From NCBI GenBank assembly GCA_036897485.1, contig JAYMTF010001759.1, positions 1 to 21,450 of the forward strand: DNA of 21,450 bases, read 5' to 3'. The notes below the pieces were generated by a model. It ran no database searches. It saw only the letters and a list, made by a program, of their open reading frames with translations, and was not told the DNA's origin. Within the stretch, counting starts at the first letter, position 1; every line of letters starts with the position of its first letter. Positions 9,736-19,800 of the stretch are shown here, piece after piece. The translations under genes were made by a program, and so were the position numbers. This DNA comes from Pelargonium nanum (lineage: Eukaryota; Streptophyta; Magnoliopsida; Geraniales; Geraniaceae).

Positions 9736-11258
9736 CTAAGTTTTTGGATCAGCTTCGGTGTCATGAAGCCGTTTGATGATAGCCGATTCTGAACTGAGCG
9801 CCCTCGCTCCCAACTGTTTACACAAATCCCAGACCGCCTGACCCGATTTTGTGGAGGAATAAAGTGACTCACTTTGGATAACTGTCGCCGTAGGAGGCTT
9901 CCGATTACGGCGTCGGAAGGTGATGTTCTGGAGGCTGGCTGATGAAACAGTGAGCGTACCCTGATTGTTTACTCTCTGCATGGGAGACTTATGATTAGAG
10001 AAGGAAACTCTATTGATAGTTGGGCTCTCTAGAGAAAAAGCCCGAACATTTGTTGGGTCCATAGCCGGCCCAATGTTGCTAACAAGCCCAGACTGCTCCT
10101 TCTCAATCAGAAAATTTTCACTCTCCTCTCCAATCTGATTATGTTCGATCTCCTCCTCGCGATTGCCAACCTGCCTCGGAGTATCAACGGAGTGACGCGG
10201 CGAGCTTGATTCCGATGAGGTGAAGGGATCGAAAGCTTCCGAAAAAGAGGGTAAGTCCATACCTGGAAAATCTCGGACAAAGACCGAGAACAGTGATCTA
10301 CCTAGTTTGAAAGTGACTTGCTCTACTAAAGGGGACTGTATGGACGTGTGGATCAAGACATGAGCAGATTCGAGGTTCCAGCCAGACAGAGAGCTGGGAT
10401 GTGCGAAAATAAACTCACCAAAAGGTTTGACGATTCCCTTCAAGGTGTTGAGATGCCAAGCGTGAAAAGTAATACCACGAATGACGAACCATGCAAAACG
10501 TCCACCCCGACGCTTGAGATGATTCCAATCATGGAAGTGAACGAACCATTGCGAAAGCCATGACCACTCCGAGTCCTTCATGGCTTTTAAAATACTCTCG
10601 TCCGTGAATGAAAGAGCGAATACACGGGTACCCAATTGGAGAACATTGATGTTAAAAAACCCCTGCGAAGCCAGAGTTTCCGCCAAGAAACTTCCTGTTG
10701 ATGGAGACCGAGAGACTGCCAAAACGCTCCATCGTAATTTGTCAAGGATCGATCTTGTTTGAAAACCCAGACATAGCTTTTGAGCAGTAAGTGGTTGCGC
10801 AGGAGATTTGGAAGATATTGAAGCTTACTGAAGGTGGTAGATTGTCCCACAACCGAGTGGGAAGGGGGTTTTGGTTCAGGTCGGGTGGAGGCGATTCGGG
10901 GTGCAGGTCGACGGCGAGCCCGATTAACGGCGGAAACTCTTGCCCAATCTACCTTCAGGCGGTATTCCAGAAGAGAGGTGCCATGGAAAATACGGCGAAT
11001 CCTAGCGGCCTCCGAGTTACTGGAAAAGGTCACAAAACCGAACAATTGGCCAGATCGATTAGGGTTTTTAGGGATGAAGCAGTCAAAAACCATAGTTTGA
11101 CGGCTGACGATACCTCTCAGCCCACCTGTTGTGATACTCGGCGGCAGATTCCCGAAGTAAAGGGCGTTAGATTGGGTTGTAGTAGTTCCATGCCGGCGGT
11201 CGGTGCTGTTTCGGCGACTAGTAGAAGAGTAACGAGAGACCTGGTGTGGCGGCGCCAT
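9736..11258 (-). pseudogene. LINE ORF1 (RRM plus DUF4283-like RNA-binding protein), frameshifted
   Basis: ORF1 of the LINE would encode the RNA-binding chaperone that packages element RNA. It starts at ATG 11258 (protein MAPPHQVSRYSS...). An RRM follows, with RNP2 ALYFGNL at residues 32-38 and RNP1 GQLFGFVTF at about 70-78. After a frameshift near 10800-10840 the product continues in another frame with a DUF4283-like stretch (RFAWFVIRGITFHAW, then WNLESAHVLI). The acidic, Ser-rich C-terminus ends at TAG 9736-9738. No CCHC zinc knuckle is visible. The full length would be about 507 residues. The short spacing to ORF2 fits the dicistronic L1 plan. Confidence 0.9.
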
Positions 11259-11272
11259 CAAAAAAAAAATCC

Positions 11273-11287
11273 AACTCCCAAATACTT
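11273..11287. repeat. LINE target-site duplication, 5'-side copy
   Basis: AACTCCCAAATACTT identical to 4881-4895. Just inside it the LINE begins (minus strand) with GGA, a T run and the GATG of the ORF1 start. Confidence 0.95.
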
Positions 11288-14260
11288 GCTGCACGAAGGA
11301 CGAAGAATCCCCGCATAAACGGGTAATTGAAACGACGATGGGGACGGATGTAAATGAATCCCTACGGAGATTACACAAAACTTGCATAAGTTATACATAT
11401 ACAATTTATATATGTGTGTGTTTAAATAGAATACTTAACCATCAATACTTAGATAATTGTATTTTTTTAACCATTGATAATTGTACTTTAATTTTGGAAT
11501 ATCTATGACTTTTAATTAGAATTTTAATTTATAAAATTTGTTGAATTGAAATTATTGTGTAGCATTTGTAAAACTTGTTAAGTTTCATATTTACTTTGTG
11601 CATTGCATGTTTTGTTTGACTATATATGTTATGTTTATGAGATACTAACAAGTAACTATTAATGTGCCATATTATGATTGACTTGACTTAAATTATAACT
11701 ATGTGTCATTATGTTATTGGTGGTTTAGCCTAAAAACTAAATTTTATTTAGTTTCGAATTGCCCTCATGTATCCGTTTAATTGGCTAATGAAAACAAATA
11801 ATTATAGTTAATGATTAAGATATATAGTTGAAGGTCCAAACTTGATATAAATGTAGACTATTATTTGTTTCTCGAAAGTAGAAATGTCACTATTTTGGTG
11901 ACAAAATGCCAAAATTTTAGCCAAAATTTATTTACGTATCCTTCTAATAAAAATAACGGTTAGGGATTGAATTCCGACCTATCCCATGAAATCATGCACT
12001 CCTCCGTTACAAATGAATATGTTGAAATAAAGGTGCATCCCTTAAAAGGATGGTACCATTCTTGTGTGCACAATTCATGAATTAACGTGTATTGGGTCGA
12101 AGAAATAAACCTACATTCATTTATACATTTCCATGAAAAACTTGTATCTTGACCCGTACTTCAAAATTCACACAAAATCGTGCCTAGGTCTCTTACGGGT
12201 TAAGTTGGAGTTAAATCATTTCACCCCAAAATTTGAAGTTTCGTTTCTTAATTATATTATTGTCGTCATATTCGTACGGCTAGGTAGAGATGTTGAAGTG
12301 GTGACTAAAGTATTATACAGTGGTAAAATATAAGATAAAGTGACTACATATAATTATGCAAGTAAAACCCTACTAATGAAGATTGTAACGTGAGCACACA
12401 AACTCTATCATCAAACTCAATATCAATATAGCCAACTCTAGATATAATTGAGTTGAATAAATTGACATGGTCTCTCATATTTACATTTTTCTTAATCTTC
12501 GTGCTTACTAATTAGTGTGTCAAATTGATCGACTTTATTATATAGGCAGTAACATTTTCATACATATCTTATAGTACCTCGATGAGATTGCACTTCGTCT
12601 TCTAAGACAGATAATTTGGAGTGCTTATTGATCAAATAACTCTCAATCCTTTTGCAACATGTCTTTTGGTTTTATCTTGTACACTGATAATCCTCTATAT
12701 GGATCCTCTAATTTCTAAAATTTATGTAATCAAATAATTTCTTGATCTTCATTTTTCTTTCTTTAGTCATTGTTCGTACTCAATCAAAACTTAACTTGGG
12801 CCATGATACCATTTTGTGGGTGAATATCATCTAGTAAAAAACTAGCTCGAATATCAATTGCTATGAAATTAGGGCTTCTACGTCAAGAACCCTAATCTTA
12901 GTCTACAATGCAGAAATTTATCTTAAGATCGTCAATCTATAAAGACAACAACACCTTAGTCCATTAACAGGGCCAAGGGTAGGCCGTAGTAGGCATGGAT
13001 CCACCTCATCCTCCCTAGAACTCTTTAATTAGTCTTAGTTATTATGTATTTATGTCCAATTTTCAAAGACTCATGTCAAAAATGACTCGTCCAAGTTCTC
13101 ATAATATACTTTAACCAACCTTAGTTATGTCTAATTCATCATACATTCATACTCAAGCTTAAATTGGTCAATCCAACTTCTTATAAAATACTTTAACCAA
13201 CATTAGTTGTCCAACAATATAGACACAATCCAAAATTTGTCCCCATGTTTAATTAGCCTCAAGTCTGGCTAGGTCACTGCCCAAGTCCATTAAAACTCAC
13301 ATACTAGCACATATCCGTACACCTTGTGTCCAAAGCTAAGAAATTTCTTTGTTAATAAAAAAAAAAAAACTAAAAATACGTGAGACTATGAAAGTGAATC
13401 AACCTTTAACCCATTAAAATGATCATACATTATCTACCCTATTTCAAAATTTGCAACAAAATTCACATCAATCCTTTCATTTTCTTTGAATATCCATGAT
13501 TCCATGAACAAGACAACAGAATTTGCAACGTCATGGTCGGCACCTAAACCAGTTTCCTTTAAATGCACTAAACTGATGATGAGAGTACGATCTTAAGATC
13601 GCGGCTAATTGCGTGTGCACAATTCACAATATGAGCAATTTGTTGTTGAATTTATTTCAACTCTAAGGTCCCGTATGTACCGAATCAACATATGTTTATA
13701 ATCGTAACCAACGGATAAAATTTAGTTACGAACTTGACCATTTGTTTCCTAATTCCAATCGGTCGCGCGGTTTGGCGCATAGTGTGCATATTACGCGACC
13801 CAGTCGGTCGATCACCTGATGACAACAGCAACATTGGCTCAATTCTTCAATTGTCAAAGTTAACAAAAAAAATAAAATTAAAAAAAGTTGGTACCCACAA
13901 AACCTCCATTTCCTAAAAGCAATGACACATGACAACCACAATGTAAATCTTGATGTTGAAATATGGGTTTTAAAGTAAGAACCTGAACCTTCCAAATCAA
14001 GCATTGTCCAGATTGTGAGGGCTCTTCATTGTTTGGAGTGATTTAAGTGCATTTAATATTTTGATACCAACTAGTAATGTTAGATTCATCATATAATTAA
14101 CTACAAAATTAGTATTAAAGTAGCTTGAACACTACTTAGGTTATGTATTGTAGAATTATTTGATGAAAAAAGTTGACATTAGACAAAAAAAGTTTAATTG
14201 GGACTCTACTAGAATTTGACTTATTTGGGTAGTAGGAGAAGGTTTGTTCCGGAAGCTATG
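11288..14260. other. AT-rich spacer with small repeats, no supported gene
   Basis: Open stretches near 12133-12333 and 13726-14004 lack coding character and start context. There is a diverged direct repeat (CTTTAACCAAC.TTAGTT) near 13089-13131 and 13168-13212, a 14 bp palindrome CGATCTTAAGATCG at 13588-13601, and TTAGGG/CCCTAA arms at 12869-12895. On the minus strand at about 12813-12800, TGGTATCATGGCC resembles a degenerate initiator-Met primer-binding site next to a possible LTR end, but no LTR pair could be paired up by eye. Confidence 0.5.
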
Positions 14261-14375
14261 CATCCCAAATTCATACATGATGAAACATTATTATGTCACA
14301 CACACTTTCTCATTTCTAATATTCATCCCAAATTCATACATGATGAAATGTTATTATGTCATATACTTTTTCCTT
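14261..14375. repeat. 63 bp tandem repeat, about 1.8 copies
   Basis: CATCCCAAATTCATACATGATGAAA at 14261 recurs at 14324 and the similarity continues through TTATTATGTCA. The second copy decays after about 50 bp. A few substitutions separate the copies. Confidence 0.9.
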
Positions 14376-14402
14376 TATAATTTCATTTAATATATTTTAA
14401 AA

Positions 14403-14470
14403 TGTGGGCAAGTGGTCTGACACCATCTTAAACTGCATTGTGTCTCGAATTTGAGTCACCAAGGGGACCA
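14403..14470 (+). repeat. Second tRNA-derived SINE-like head
   Basis: TGTGGGCAAGTGGTCTGA resembles a pol III A box, and CTCGAATTTGAGTCACC, about 40 nt on, looks like a B box (GGTTCGAGTC) decayed by transitions. The order and spacing match the unit at 2345-2715. No clear tail or flanking duplication can be seen. On the minus strand the same bases include TGGTGTCAGACC, which could instead be read as a primer-binding-like word. Confidence 0.35.
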
Positions 14471-14512
14471 AGGGCGGACACTCAATAAGCTGTGGGGTCA
14501 ACTGAAACAAAC

Positions 14513-14560
14513 TGAAACAAATTGAACAGTACATAGAAGAAACAAATTGAACAATACATG
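14513..14560. repeat. Short tandem repeat, unit about 25 bp
   Basis: GAAACAAATTGAACAGTACAT is followed directly by GAAACAAATTGAACAATACAT with one difference. Confidence 0.7.
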
Positions 14561-14621
14561 AGCAATTGATCAGAGAGCTCAAACATCAAACACAAAATTA
14601 GACAATACACAAAAATTTGCA

Positions 14622-14738
14622 AACCCTAAACCCTAATTTAAGCAAAAATTAAACCCATAACTGGATATTACTCCGTTGGTGAAGACATTGCAGACCCAGA
14701 AAACGCTCATTGAAGAGCGAACCCTAAACCCTAATTTA
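14622..14738. repeat. Pair of telo-box repeats
   Basis: AACCCTAAACCCTAATTTA (19 bp) occurs identically at 14622-14640 and 14720-14738. Each is two plant telomere units (CCCTAAA). Telo boxes are common near transcription start sites of plant genes; read on the minus strand these flank a GA-rich leader-like region (14823-14990). Confidence 0.7.
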
Positions 14739-14860
14739 TGAAAATTTTCAAAGATTACCTTAGCTCGATGGTGGTGGTGTACGTCAGCAGAAGGCCCGGT
14801 GAAGGAGTCGGTAGCAGCAAACAACGCTCCTCAACGGTTGCTGCTCACGGTGCTCATCTT

Positions 14861-14878
14861 GAGAGAGAGAGAGAGAGA
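14861..14878. repeat. (GA)9 microsatellite
   Basis: Eighteen bases of uninterrupted GA. On the minus strand this is a CT tract typical of plant 5' leaders. Confidence 0.9.
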
Positions 14879-15010
14879 TTGTTTAACTCGCCGACGGCTG
14901 ACACAACGTGAAGGCAGATCTTGCTAGGCGCTTCTTGACGAAGAGCAAGAAAGTGAAGTGAGAGAGGGATGCAGTGTTCGGGTTTTGTTTCTTTCTTTTT
15001 TTTTTTATGA

Positions 15011-15250
15011 TTTTGCAAGGAACTTCAATTTGCCGAGCAAAAATTAAATAATTTTAATATTGTTTCATTTTGCAAGGCAAGGCCTCGCAAAAAAATGTGC
15101 CTCGCAAAATTTGAGCGGGATTCAAAAGAACAAAAATTCGTGCGGATTTAATTTTCGTTTTGCTAGAAAAAAAAAATTATGCCTAGCAAATTGAATTTTC
15201 GCTAGGAAAAAAACAATGCCTAGCAAATTAGTACATTTTTTCTTGTACTG
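15011..15250. mobile_element. CACTA-like transposon terminus fragment
   Basis: Read on the minus strand from 15250, the sequence starts CAGTACAAGAAAAAATG, one base off the common plant CACTA end CACTACAAGAAAAA. Over the next 230 bp it carries repeated TTTGCTAGGCA, TTTGCGAGGC and TTTGCTCGGCA words in both orientations, which is the subterminal repeat plan of CACTA elements. Further in (14990-14400 on the minus strand) there is a CT-rich leader and telo boxes that may be the start of a decayed transposon gene. No partner terminus was found in the window, so the length is unknown. Confidence 0.5.
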
Positions 15251-16255
15251 CAAGTAGACTCGCATCCGTTCTACCACTCAAACTATTAGGATGTCACGCC
15301 AATATGGTAGACATTTTTAGGAGTTTAAGTTTTTCTCAACTCCGTCCAAGGGGTAAGTGAATGTAATTAAGTTCAACCAAGCGCTCAGAAAGCAAGTCAT
15401 TAGTTCGTCATGAAAAATGTCTCATTCTTACACCCGGTGTGGATTCTCGGACACACACCACAAGTTTCCACCTAATGGTGCGCTCTTTATTTTCCATGAT
15501 CTTGGGGTCTAGCTACCTCCATACTGCTAGAGTCAGACAAAGGTTTGAGAAGAACTTAGGTATATATAGTTGATATCCCCTATTTTATAATGATAGAGAT
15601 GCTTACTCGCATGCCCGAGGTGAAACCTAGGACGCCACCCTAGGTTTTGCTTAGCAATGTGTGATCTTGTGTTGTGTAGGCCTTAGGTACCAATTAGTCT
15701 CATATACTCATGTGAAAGTTATTCTAAAATATTCTAAGTGTGAAAGTTCATTTACAACTCTTACATCTACAAATTTCCTACGATGACGCGTATTCTAATG
15801 TCTTTAACCTAAGTCAAAGAGATACGTCATCTACACGAACTTGATTGAACATGAAAAAATATGAAAACTCAAACGTATAGATATTTTCACGGTCATTTTT
15901 AAATTTTTTATTTACTATTCATGTATTTTTGTGTAGTAAAAGTTGTGACTTAAGAGCTCTAGTATGTATAATGAATTAAACTACCCTTTTACTATTTGGC
16001 AAAAAATTGAAAAATTAAAATTGATCCAAAAACTACATCCTGCAATGGGAACAACAAATAATACACGGAATTAATTTGGGTTTTCTAGAATGAAATTGTC
16101 TTGTGTAGGCCATAATTAGTTAAGACATTTATCATTTTGGTTTAAATATTTTTCTTCTTATAATTTCATGAGTACTAATTATACATAGTGTAGAGTTTCA
16201 ATTAATTCACAACACTTGTCATATATAATAAATGCACAGAGACTGTCGTGTGGAG
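15251..16255. other. Intergenic region upstream of the ABCG gene
   Basis: No coding or RNA gene is supported. This is probably the distal promoter of the transporter gene; it is AT-rich and shows no clear repeat. Confidence 0.5.
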
Positions 16256-16263
16256 TATAAATA
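16256..16263 (+). promoter_or_regulatory. Candidate TATA box of the ABCG gene
   Basis: TATAAATA fits the plant TATA consensus. Transcription would start near 16290, giving a 5' leader of about 510 nt that is CT-rich from about 16556. A 5'UTR intron cannot be excluded. Confidence 0.55.
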
Positions 16264-16284
16264 CAAGGCAAAGGTATCAGCAAA

Positions 16285-16365
16285 ATGAGCTGTGAAATAG
16301 GAGAAGAAAGAAATCATATTTTGAAAGAATCCAACCAAAATGACCCATTAAAACCCATATATTGA
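16285..16365 (+). other. Possible upstream ORF 1 (26 codons plus stop)
   Basis: An ATG at 16285 opens a 26-residue frame (MSCEIGEERNHIL...) closing at TGA 16363-16365. It is only on the mRNA if transcription starts before 16285, which lies right at the predicted start zone of the TATA box. Confidence 0.25.
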
Positions 16366-16547
16366 GGAACAATTGTTATTGACCCAAAACCAATTTCTCC
16401 AATTCCCTTTCCCATTCCTATTCCTACTCATAAAACTCATACTAAACTCAGGTTAATTACCCATATTAATCATCATCATTTTGATTAGTAGTTTGGATTA
16501 GCAAGCTAATTAAGCTAGCTAATAATCCAAATTAATCAAGCTTGTGC

Positions 16548-16645
16548 ATGCCTTGTTGTTCTCTTCTTCTCTATTTATTCTTCATTTCTCTGGCATGAAC
16601 CCTACTGCCTTTTTTTCAGTTTCCTCTTTTTCATGCACACAATAA
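16548..16645 (+). other. Two overlapping upstream ORFs in the ABCG leader
   Basis: The first runs ATG 16548 to TGA 16596-16598 and encodes a hydrophobic 16-residue peptide (MPCCSLLLYLFFISLA). The second starts at ATG 16595 inside the last codons of the first (GCATGA overlap) and ends at TAA 16643-16645, also 16 residues. Such an arrangement could lower translation of the main ORF or allow termination-reinitiation; this is inference and depends on the leader not being spliced. Confidence 0.4.
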
Positions 16646-16777
16646 ACACACACACACTTCCATATCAAAACTAATTCCTAGTCCCAATTAAGAGAAGAAG
16701 AGATTAGATCAATATTTCCTTGATCTTTTCTCTTTGTTTTCTTAATTTTTTTAAATAGTTTTCATAATTTTGGTATC

Positions 16778-16800
16778 ATCTTCATCATCATCATCATCAT
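16778..16800 (+). repeat. ATC/TCA microsatellite abutting the start codon
   Basis: An interrupted ATC repeat (ATCTTC then five ATC) runs directly into the start codon, whose A and T are the last bases of the repeat. Repeat-length changes would move the leader length but not the reading frame start. Confidence 0.85.
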
Positions 16801-19800
16801 GGATATTGAGGCTCAAACCAAAAACCCAGATTTAGATTCAGCTGGTGCCCTCTTCAAGAATGTGAATCGACCGGTGACATTGAAGGTATGAAAATTAGAT
16901 TAATTAAGTTTAGTTTGATAAAATTATCTTGTTGTGTTCATGTCTTGCAAGGATGAATTTATTGTTTCTATGGCCATATATAGGAATTCCAGAAAAGGCA
17001 ATGCAATTTGTGGTGTTTGAAAAAACTAGCTTAGCTTCATATATGTTTGTTTAAAATCTTGATCTTCATTTTAAAATTACCAAATATGGTAATTAATTTA
17101 ATTTTAATTTTAATCAATCTATGTTTGATTTGTCACAATATTCATTAATTCTTAAGAATTAATTCTCTTTTAATTGATCAAATTATGTTAAATTTTGAAA
17201 ATGTAAAGCCATGTAGCTTCTTCTTTGAGCTCTCTTTCTTCTCTTCATCATAGTTCATCACCTAAATTTAGGGTTCCCAAAATTATGATTTGATTTTTGA
17301 AATATCAATGTTCATAGCTCTCACATTGTTAAGAAATTGTGATTTGATTTTAGAATAACCAAGAAAAATCCAAACTCACATTTCTTTAATTTCTACAATT
17401 TCTTGTAATTTTTTTTTTTTGGGTAGTTTGAGGATGTTGTGTACCGAGTGAAGCTAGGAGATGCAAGCAAAGGATGGACCAGATGGTTCTCCAAGAAAAC
17501 CAAACCCTCGGAGAAGAAACTCATCTTGAAAGGCATAAACGGCGTCGTCCGTCCCGGCGAGATGCTGGCCATGATGGGTCCCTCCGGCAGCGGCAAGACC
17601 ACCCTCCTCACCGCCCTCGGCGGCCGCCTCGCCGAGGGCAAGCTCACCGGAAGCATAACCTACAACAACAAGCCCTTCAACAACAACATGAATAGGAACA
17701 CCGGTTTTGTGACCCAAGATGATGTCCTCTACCCCCACCTCACCGTCACCGAAACCCTAGTCTTCACCGCCCTACTCCGCCTCCCCAACACCTTCTCGGC
17801 GGCCGACAAGGCCCTCCATGCGGAGGCGGTGGTGAAGCAGCTCGGCCTCACCCGGTGCAAGCACAGCATCATCGGAGGGCCGTTCTTGCGGGGGATCTCC
17901 GGCGGGGAGAGGAAGAGGGTTAGTATTGGACAAGAAATGTTGATAAACCCTAGCTTGTTGTTTCTTGATGAGCCCACGTCGGGACTAGACTCCACCACGG
18001 CTCAGAGGATTGTGTCCACTTTGTGGGAGCTCGCCACCGGAGGGAGGACGGTGGTGATGACTATACACCAGCCGTCGAGTCGAATATTTTATATGTTTCA
18101 TAAGGTTTTGTTGTTGTCGGAGGGGAATCCGGTGTACTTCGGAGAAGGGGCGACGGCGATGGACTATTTTGCCGGCATTGGCTTCACTCCTTCCGTTCCG
18201 ATGAATCCGGCGGATTATTTCTTGGATCTCGCTAATGGTATGTGCTAGCTCTTCGATTCTAATTTCTATGTTGATTATTTCTTCTTAATTTTCGAATTAG
18301 AGTTTTTGTTTAGAACGAGAATAAAAAATGAAAAATGTTAATTCGTGATTCTAAATTAGACGTTACCTAAGTGCGTGACGTAGAACAAATTAATCATGTT
18401 TGTAGAGATACGATTTTCAAAAAATGTGTGGAAATGTATGTACTAGCTTTTCAATTCTAATTTCTATTTTTAACTTTCGAATTTGAGTTTTCTATGGAAA
18501 CAAAAATAGAAAATAAAAACGTAATTCTTGATTCTAATATTTTAATATTTAGACGCTAATCCTTAATATTGAAACTATTATGTTGTAATCTTATTGATTT
18601 TATGTTACCTTGTGAGCTTTGTGCTAATTAATTATATAATTCACATTGACAATGATTTGTTCTCTAATTTATCTTTTGGAAAATTGCATGAGAATGTTGT
18701 TTCTTGAGACGAGAGTTTAAATTATGAATATCAATCTCTCTCTAAAAAGGAAAATTGTGTATTGGAGCACTCTTTAGTATATGGCTACATGCTAATACCT
18801 ATAACTCAATAGGGTTGGTGGGGTTGAAGAAATTGTGCATTTAACTATTAATACATTTAACTATTTGTATATAGATGTATGCAACAATTGTGATGAACAT
18901 ATATAAATGGCCATTTCAGTGTTGTGTGTAGAAATAGAACTTTATGGTCTAATTTCAATTCAAACTTTATGGATACGTGATAATTAAGTTTTGTTGAAAT
19001 TGCACACACAATTCATGTAGAGATGTGCAACAAATTTGTGCATAAATGGACAAAACTAGAGGTCCATTTTTTCTTGTTTACTTGTGATGATCAATTTATA
19101 TGTTTCCGTTGCAGGCGTTACGGGTGATGAATCTCGGGATGATCCAACATCGATCAAGCAGACATTGGTGAATGCTTATAAGAACAATCTCAATGACAAT
19201 TTGAAGGAAGAGCTCAAGAAGATTAATAGCACATTGCATGAAGAATCTGAGGACAAGCAAATTGGGCAATGGGCCACAACTTGGTTCCAACAATTCAATG
19301 TTTTGTTAAGAAGAGGTGTTAAAGAAAGGAAGCACCAATCCTTTTCTGCTCTCAAGATTGGGCAGATCTTGTTTGTGGCTTTCCTCTCTGGCCTTCTTTG
19401 GTGGCAATCAGATGATGCTCATATTCAAGATAAGGTAACATTACATAATCTTTTTCGATTGTGCGAGTGTTTTATAACGATGATTCATTTAATATCGATG
19501 TTGTGAAGATATTTGATTCTTAATTTGATTTCAGTTTCAATTCAACCCATAACGTCTATTTTGTTTCAAAATGAGTACATCTATTTTTTCCTAAGGAAAT
19601 TGTTTCAGACGGATTAATACTATTGTTGTAACAAACTTTATGCTTGTGCAGATCGGATTACTTTTCTTCTCTTCAGGATTTTGGGGATTTTTCCCTCTGT
19701 TCCAAGCGATCTTCACCTTCCCACAAGAGCGAATGATGCTCGAGAAAGAACGGACTTCTAGGATGTATCGTCTCTCTTCCTACTTTATATCTCGAGTTGT

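Larger units (their letters stand above)
4896..11272 (-). mobile_element. L1-type LINE with RRM-containing ORF1 (BNR-like), inactive, with two nested insertions
   Basis: This is a non-LTR retrotransposon read on the minus strand. The order is a very short 5' leader (about 14 nt before the ORF1 ATG at 11258), ORF1, a 29 nt gap, ORF2, a 3'UTR with AATAAA (complement at 4923-4928), and a poly(A) tail (T run to 4905). A perfect 15 bp duplication flanks it. Without the hAT element (967+8 bp) and the TRIM-like LTR (69+5 bp) it is 5,328 bp. ORF1 has an RRM rather than only a zinc knuckle, as in the plant L1 subclade first described as BNR from beet. Both ORFs carry frameshifts and stops, so the copy cannot mobilise itself. 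With so little 5'UTR it may be slightly 5'-truncated. Confidence 0.97.

Noticed and set aside
10791-11318. 175-codon plus-strand frame
   Set aside because: Antisense shadow of LINE ORF1, whose RRM motifs are on the minus strand.
13726-14004. 92-codon Cys-rich minus-strand frame
   Set aside because: No known motif, no start or splice support; the CCCC run comes from a CAACAG-type repeat.
14397-14824. Two-exon minus-strand gene inferred from splice-like AAGGTAATC and TTTCAG words
   Set aside because: Only a weak resemblance to splice signals, no conserved protein; kept as a comment under the CACTA-like fragment.
17454-17738. Minus-strand frames over ABCG exon 2
   Set aside because: Shadows produced by the GC-rich codon block of the real plus-strand exon.
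18436-19114. Annotating 18436 as the genuine exon 2 donor
   Set aside because: The frame would hit TAG right after 18238; the donor at 18237/18238 gives a perfect phase join and family-consistent protein.
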